Below are positions 7,028 through 10,268 of a stretch of 10,268 nt of DNA, in pieces. Origin of the DNA: Chitinophagaceae bacterium (GTDB taxonomy: Bacteria; Bacteroidota; Bacteroidia; Chitinophagales; Chitinophagaceae). The notes beneath the pieces were generated by a model. That model was not told the DNA's origin, ran no database searches, and saw only the letters and a list, made by a program, of their open reading frames with translations. Every line of letters starts with the position of its first letter. Position 1 is the first letter of the stretch. A program made the position numbers and the translations under genes. The stretch covers positions 1 through 10,268 of the forward strand of contig JADGPY010000234.1 in NCBI GenBank assembly GCA_017882205.1, given 5' to 3'.

Positions 7028-7840
7028 TCAGTATTTTATCTTTTGATGAAATTGATTAAATTCTTTTCGAAGTATTCCAAATAAGTCCTCATTGATATCA
7101 AAACGTCCATACCATACATATTCATAGTTAAGCGTCAGGGAGGCAAATTCATTTTGATATGACTTATTTAACAATTCCCTCACGTACTCGTAATTGGTTT
7201 TATCTGGAGAAAATTGTATCGCTCCTGCCTGGGTTAGATTCTGAAGAGCTTCTAAATACAAATAACGTATAGCAAGCCTGAAATTTTTATTTTGTATAGC
7301 CTCGTTGACCAGGAGGTTATAACCGGAGGGATCTAAGGAAACTTCTTCTTCCTTCTTCACAACTTTATTTTTTGCTGGTGCCTTTTTAAACATTGCTTCA
7401 CCGAGGAACAATTTGTACAAGATGAAAACGATAAAACCGATAGCCAATAACCAAAGTATGATCTTTACAAATCCAATATCAAAAATACCGGGGCCTGGTT
7501 CAGAAATGCTTTTGGCTTTATTTATGCGTCTATTTTTTGCAGGTTTGAGCCTGTTAAAATTATCCGGATTGATCGTGTCTATTTTCAGCTTCGCTGAATG
7601 CTGAAGAAAACTATCCAAATTATAGATGTATGCAAACTCCTTCCTTTTTTTATAATCCCGGATAGAATCATCTGAAATAGTAATATTCTGTCTTATAACT
7701 ATTGAATCAACGGTAACCTCCTCTGATTGTGTTGATTCTTTTACCCTATCGCTATCTATGCTTTGGGATTGAGATAGTACAATATTGCTGCAATGCAGCA
7801 ATACAAATATCAGGGCCGGAATTAAAAGTCTATACTTCAT
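7028..7840 (-). CDS. DUF4129-domain membrane protein
   Basis: The protein has 270 residues. The N-terminus (residues 1-23) is a signal peptide or signal anchor. A polar periplasmic stretch of about 100 residues follows, becoming basic near 99-110. One clear membrane helix spans about 124-146. The C-terminal region carries the DUF4129 pattern: R-L-A-I-R-Y-L-Y-L-E-A-L-Q at 188-200, D-K-T-N-Y-E-Y-V-R-E-L-L at 213-224 and L-T-L-N-Y-E-Y-V-W-Y-G at 235-245. This domain is probably cytoplasmic. The gene overlaps the upstream SpoIIM-like gene by four bases (ATGA, 7840-7837) and abuts the DUF4350 gene with no gap, so all three are likely co-translated. DUF4129 proteins recur beside moxR/DUF58/DUF4350 genes, but no function is known. 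A His-Cys at 16-17 of the signal is not a convincing lipobox. Confidence 0.85.
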   Translation of the reverse strand: MKYRLLIPALIFVLLHCSNIVLSQSQSIDSDRVKESTQSEEVTVDSIVIRQNITISDDSIRDYKKRKEFAYIYNLDSFLQHSAKLKIDTINPDNFNRLKPAKNRRINKAKSISEPGPGIFDIGFVKIILWLLAIGFIVFILYKLFLGEAMFKKAPAKNKVVKKEEEVSLDPSGYNLLVNEAIQNKNFRLAIRYLYLEALQNLTQAGAIQFSPDKTNYEYVRELLNKSYQNEFASLTLNYEYVWYGRFDINEDLFGILRKEFNQFHQKIKY

Positions 7841-8868
7841 TTTTGGATTCCCGGCTTTACAATTTTATCATTAATCAACCTGATTCCTCTTTTATGTAAT
7901 CTAATAGGATAGATAACAAAATACCAAATAATAAAAAAAAGAGATCCTGCCAGTATGAGAATGCTTATCGGTACTGGTAATCCAATGTTCGTTGTGTTCT
8001 TGTCAAAAGTATTGCTCATCAGGTGAGTAACATAGCTTTCGAAAAATGCTGCAACGATGAAAATGGGGATTAGGCTAATACATACTTTCATTGCATCCTT
8101 TGCCGCCCTTAAAAATGATTGCATCCTTGTGTAAGTTCCGGGGAAAAGAAATCCAAAACCCAAAATAAAGCCTGCACAACTGGCGATCACTATGGCGGAA
8201 ATTTCCAGTGTTCCATGTATCCATATTACCAATACCGATTGCCAGCCCAAGCCCTGGGAGAAAAAAATATATTGGAAGCAACCGAGCATCAAACCATTCT
8301 GCCACATTAGGTAGATGGTACCAATCCCAAAGAGTACTCCGAATATTACTGAACGAAATGCCACACCTATATTATTATAGGCAATATGTACAAACATAGA
8401 AAAAGGATTGGCATCTTTGTACACGCCGAAAGGATCACCCTTCTGAATTCTTTGAATTGTTTCATCATAATATCCGGGCTGAACCATATTATCAAAAAAA
8501 TCTGCTGCATAGTTGGGATCAGTAATGGACGAGATGACCCCAATTGCAACAAAAGCAATAAAAAGGCTAAACGTAAAAAGCAATGTTTTGTGGTATTTTC
8601 TAAATAATAATGGTAGCTCGTATCGCCAGAATTGGACGATCCTCGAATACTTCTCTTTTTTATTCTGATAAATGCTTTGGTAAATGCCTGCAGCTATGCC
8701 GTTTACCCAGCGAGTAACTTTACTTTGAGGATAAAACGTTTTTGCATAAGAAAGATCGTCCAGAAGTGTGATAAATCTATCTGCCAACTCATCAGGATCA
8801 TTAGTTTCAGAATGCTGGTACTTATTCCACTTTTCTACGTTCTTCTTTATAAACCTCGCTTCACGCAT
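7837..8868 (-). CDS. SpoIIM-like (stage II sporulation protein M family) integral membrane protein
   Basis: The protein has 343 residues and is the first gene of the minus-strand operon. It starts M-R-E-A-R-F-I-K-K-N, a beginning typical of this family in non-sporulating bacteria, followed by a soluble helical segment of about 90 residues. Several membrane helices follow, at about 95-115, 168-188, 190-206, 212-240, 263-281 and 300-321. The signature H-G-T-L-E-I-S-A (218-225) at the start of the fourth helix is the family hallmark. In Bacillus, SpoIIM is part of the DMP septum-remodelling machinery; the organism here is not expected to sporulate, so the name reflects homology, not role. The ATG at 8868-8866 is the only good start; an ATG five bases upstream is out of frame. 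Its last bases overlap the DUF4129 start. Its place in the MoxR cluster suggests a membrane scaffold or channel role (inference). Confidence 0.88.
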   Translation of the reverse strand: MREARFIKKNVEKWNKYQHSETNDPDELADRFITLLDDLSYAKTFYPQSKVTRWVNGIAAGIYQSIYQNKKEKYSRIVQFWRYELPLLFRKYHKTLLFTFSLFIAFVAIGVISSITDPNYAADFFDNMVQPGYYDETIQRIQKGDPFGVYKDANPFSMFVHIAYNNIGVAFRSVIFGVLFGIGTIYLMWQNGLMLGCFQYIFFSQGLGWQSVLVIWIHGTLEISAIVIASCAGFILGFGFLFPGTYTRMQSFLRAAKDAMKVCISLIPIFIVAAFFESYVTHLMSNTFDKNTTNIGLPVPISILILAGSLFFIIWYFVIYPIRLHKRGIRLINDKIVKPGIQK

Positions 8869-8970
8869 TTCATAAAAATAAGGAATTCCATTTAACGTTT
8901 ATGATCTGTTCGTATCTTGGATTGTTTAAAGCAGTGATTATTACTCATAATCAAGAATCATATTCATTCT
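8869..8970. promoter_or_regulatory. Shared divergent upstream region of the MoxR operon and the RDD gene
   Basis: These 102 bp must carry the promoters of both the SpoIIM-headed operon and the RDD gene, unless a start lies inside a gene. On the plus strand TATCTTGG (8913-8920) matches TAnnTTTG except at one base, with TTTA at 8891-8894, 18 bp upstream; this is a weak candidate. I saw no good match on the minus strand. The region also holds the small palindrome GGAATTCC (8882-8889) and the dyad at 8935-8953. Confidence 0.4.
8935..8953. repeat. Inverted repeat upstream of the RDD gene
   Basis: TGATTAT and ATAATCA are perfect 7-bp inverted arms around a 5-nt spacer (TACTC), ending 17 bp before the RDD start codon. 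The placement suits an operator or a weak 5'-leader hairpin. The arms are AT-rich, so chance is possible. Confidence 0.4.
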
Positions 8971-9771
8971 ATGTCGATTATTCAAATAGCTACCCCTTTT
9001 AATATTGACCTCGAGTTTGAGATCGCTGAGTTTCATAAGCGGTTATTGGCTTATATAATTGACTTTTGCATTCTCTTGTTGTATTATATCAGTATGAAAC
9101 ACCTTTATTATGGTGGATTCAATGATGCATCTACCGAAGAGTTAAAAAGTCATGTTGGTATAGATATTCTTACTATTTCGGTACCGATGCTGCTCTATTC
9201 GATTGTTACAGAAGTACTCATGCATGGACAGACCCTGGGTAAAAAAATAATGGGAATCCGGGTGATTAGTCTTGAAGGAGGAGAACCCACACTTGGTCAA
9301 TACCTGGTAAGGTGGATGTTTAAAGCATTTGAATGGCCTTTCATGTTTGGCTATACTTTATTTACACGGGATAGTATTATTGTGTACATTCTTATAACAG
9401 GATTCTTTGGGGTAATTGTAGTAATAATCATCGCTGTAACAAAAAAAAGTCAACGTCTTGGAGATGTGGCCGCCAATACGGTTGTTGTGAACACAAGATC
9501 GACACTTACTGTGAACGATACTGTGTTTATGGATATATCCCAATCTGATTACAGAGTAAAATTCCCGGAAGTTTTAAAGCTAACTGATAGGGATATCAAT
9601 ACCATCAAAAATGTATTAAGCCAATACAAAAAAAACCATAATACAGATACCTGCCTTCGTGTGGCACATAAAGTACAGGAAGTACTAAAAATTAATAGCA
9701 ATATGTATGCAATAGAATTCCTGGAAAAATTACTTGAGGATTATAATTACCTGGCAACGAAGGATAATTAG
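8971..9771 (+). CDS. RDD-family membrane protein
   Basis: The protein has 266 residues. The family's name residues are visible: Arg24 in F-H-K-R-L-L-A-Y-I-I-D, Asp31 in the first membrane helix (about 25-42), and a late Asp165 in Q-R-L-G-D-V-A-A-N-T. Between them is the typical G-Q-T-L-G-K-K-I-M-G-I-R-V (86-98) after a second helix (about 66-83). A third hydrophobic segment runs about 135-156. After the RDD domain an unusually long polar tail (about 177-266) is predicted to be cytoplasmic and helical near its end. RDD proteins have varied or unknown roles, and some have been linked to ion transport. Here the gene is divergent from the SpoIIM/DUF4129/DUF4350/MoxR/DUF58 operon, with which RDD genes commonly cluster, so it is probably part of the same system. 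The ATG at 8971 fits the length and start of the family. Confidence 0.88.
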   Translation: MSIIQIATPFNIDLEFEIAEFHKRLLAYIIDFCILLLYYISMKHLYYGGFNDASTEELKSHVGIDILTISVPMLLYSIVTEVLMHGQTLGKKIMGIRVISLEGGEPTLGQYLVRWMFKAFEWPFMFGYTLFTRDSIIVYILITGFFGVIVVIIIAVTKKSQRLGDVAANTVVVNTRSTLTVNDTVFMDISQSDYRVKFPEVLKLTDRDINTIKNVLSQYKKNHNTDTCLRVAHKVQEVLKINSNMYAIEFLEKLLEDYNYLATKDN

Positions 9772-9790
9772 GTATGGTAATTGAAACATG

Positions 9791-9837
9791 TGTCTTAGTG
9801 TCTTTGCCGCAATTGTTTTACTTAGTGGCAAAAAAAA
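9791..9837. repeat. Repeat-like imperfect palindrome between convergent genes
   Basis: TTTGCCGC (9803-9810) pairs with GTGGCAAA (9825-9832) through one G-T wobble around a 14-nt loop. It is flanked by two CTTAGTG copies (9794-9800 and 9821-9827) and followed by an A-run. Strings of the form CTTAGTGTCTTTGTGGCAAAA are, as I recall, common between genes in this phylum, so this may be a diverged copy. No T-run follows on either strand, so a classic intrinsic terminator is not evident, though it sits between two converging genes. Confidence 0.45.
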
Positions 9838-9845
9838 CATAACAC

Positions 9846-10268
9846 TTACCGGCTAAACATCGCTATAACACTACCAATTACGAAAGCCAACGCATAGAAA
9901 CCTAGCATTACTATAGTAAATATCCCATAAAATTTAAACATCGATTTCATGTTCTCTAAGGAAGTCTCAAAACTATCCTGGTGTAAATTGTTGATCGCAT
10001 CCTTCATCTTAATGGAAAACTTAAAAAGATATAAACAGGGAAAAAAGAGAAGAGCTGACATTGCAATATATATTGCACCAAAAAGTCCAGCCGGTATAGG
10101 TAACTTACTAAACTGTTCACTTGTGGATAGTACAGTCGAGATGATGACACCTACAACTATCAAAAGTCCACAACTTATAAAACCAACAATTGCTAAAAAT
10201 TTTCCCCACTTCGCGGAAGCCAGGAGATATTGTTGGGATATTTCTGTGACATACAAATCATTGCTTAA
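9846..10268 (-). CDS. DUF5362-like small membrane protein (5' end outside window)
   Basis: The frame stays open from the right edge to TAA at 9848-9846, giving 141 visible residues beginning L-S-N-D-L-Y-V-T-E-I-S. There are three predicted membrane helices, at about 23-47, 61-82 and 115-137. Between the second and third is a polar loop starting F-K-F-S-I-K-M-K. The combination A-K-W-G-K-F-L-A-I-V-G-F before helix 1, Y-L-F-K-F-S after helix 2 and the M-F-K-F-Y-G segment before helix 3 resembles the DUF5362 family of small Bacteroidota membrane proteins of unknown function. A TTG at 10256-10254 could be mistaken for the start, but family-like sequence continues before it (S-N-D-L-Y-V-T-E), so the true start probably lies beyond the window. 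It converges with the RDD gene across 74 bp; no functional link to the MoxR cluster can be shown. Confidence 0.72.
   Translation of the reverse strand, partial: LSNDLYVTEISQQYLLASAKWGKFLAIVGFISCGLLIVVGVIISTVLSTSEQFSKLPIPAGLFGAIYIAMSALLFFPCLYLFKFSIKMKDAINNLHQDSFETSLENMKSMFKFYGIFTIVMLGFYALAFVIGSVIAMFSR

Noticed and set aside
8075..8305. Second minus-strand frame of 76 codons inside the SpoIIM-like gene
   Set aside because: It is in another frame of the same strand within a complete, family-typical gene; no sign of a frameshift there.
7837..8868. Sporulation function for the SpoIIM-like protein
   Set aside because: No other sporulation gene is present and the rest of the window points to a Bacteroidota member; the family is widespread in non-sporulating bacteria.
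8386..8895. Plus-strand frames of 73 and 87 codons opposite the SpoIIM-like gene
   Set aside because: They are antisense shadows of a well-supported membrane protein gene; no family features.
10254..10256. TTG as the start of the DUF5362-like protein
   Set aside because: The frame continues open to the window edge and the residues before the TTG read like the family, so the gene is more likely cut by the edge.

Overview
The window looks like chromosomal DNA of a member of the Bacteroidota, most likely a Chitinophagaceae-like organism (inference). The reasons are the moderate-to-low GC, the Ser-Ser-Cys and Gly-Ser-Cys lipoprotein signals, a TAnnTTTG-type promoter, weak or absent Shine-Dalgarno sequences, a lipoprotein-type Omp85 protein (TamL), and a MoxR gene cluster of the composition I associate with this phylum. 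I see no tRNA, rRNA, CRISPR array, transposase or phage gene.

Layout. At the left edge (1-145, minus) is the 5' end of a TrmH/SpoU-type RNA 2'-O-methyltransferase gene. Divergent from it (185-2593, plus) is the TamL-like outer-membrane assembly lipoprotein, whose likely promoter lies inside the methyltransferase coding region. It converges on a long minus-strand run of six genes covering 8868 down to 2637. In transcription order these are a SpoIIM-like membrane protein, a DUF4129 protein, a DUF4350 lipoprotein, a MoxR AAA+ ATPase, a DUF58 protein, and the tRNA pseudouridine synthase truB. The junctions are a 4-nt overlap, 0 nt, a 1-nt overlap, 95 nt and 10 nt. An RDD-family membrane protein (8971-9771, plus) is divergent from the run across a 102-bp shared upstream region. 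A three-helix DUF5362-like membrane protein (minus) is cut by the right edge.

How the genes work together. SpoIIM-like, DUF4129, DUF4350, MoxR, DUF58 and RDD form a recurrent but poorly characterised gene neighbourhood. Only one member, MoxR, is a soluble ATPase. The other five have membrane segments, two of them also with export signals (one a lipoprotein). The set reads as one inner-membrane-associated machine in which the AAA+ ring probably acts with the DUF58 (VWA-like) protein. This is the best candidate here for a system of unknown function. TruB, TamL and the methyltransferase are housekeeping functions.

Non-coding structure. Between tamL and truB there is a palindromic array of ATCAGGT-type heptamers that forms a long hairpin and supplies the last codons of truB. 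Between the RDD gene and the DUF5362 gene there is a second, different repeat-like palindrome. No gene-free stretch exceeds about 100 bp.
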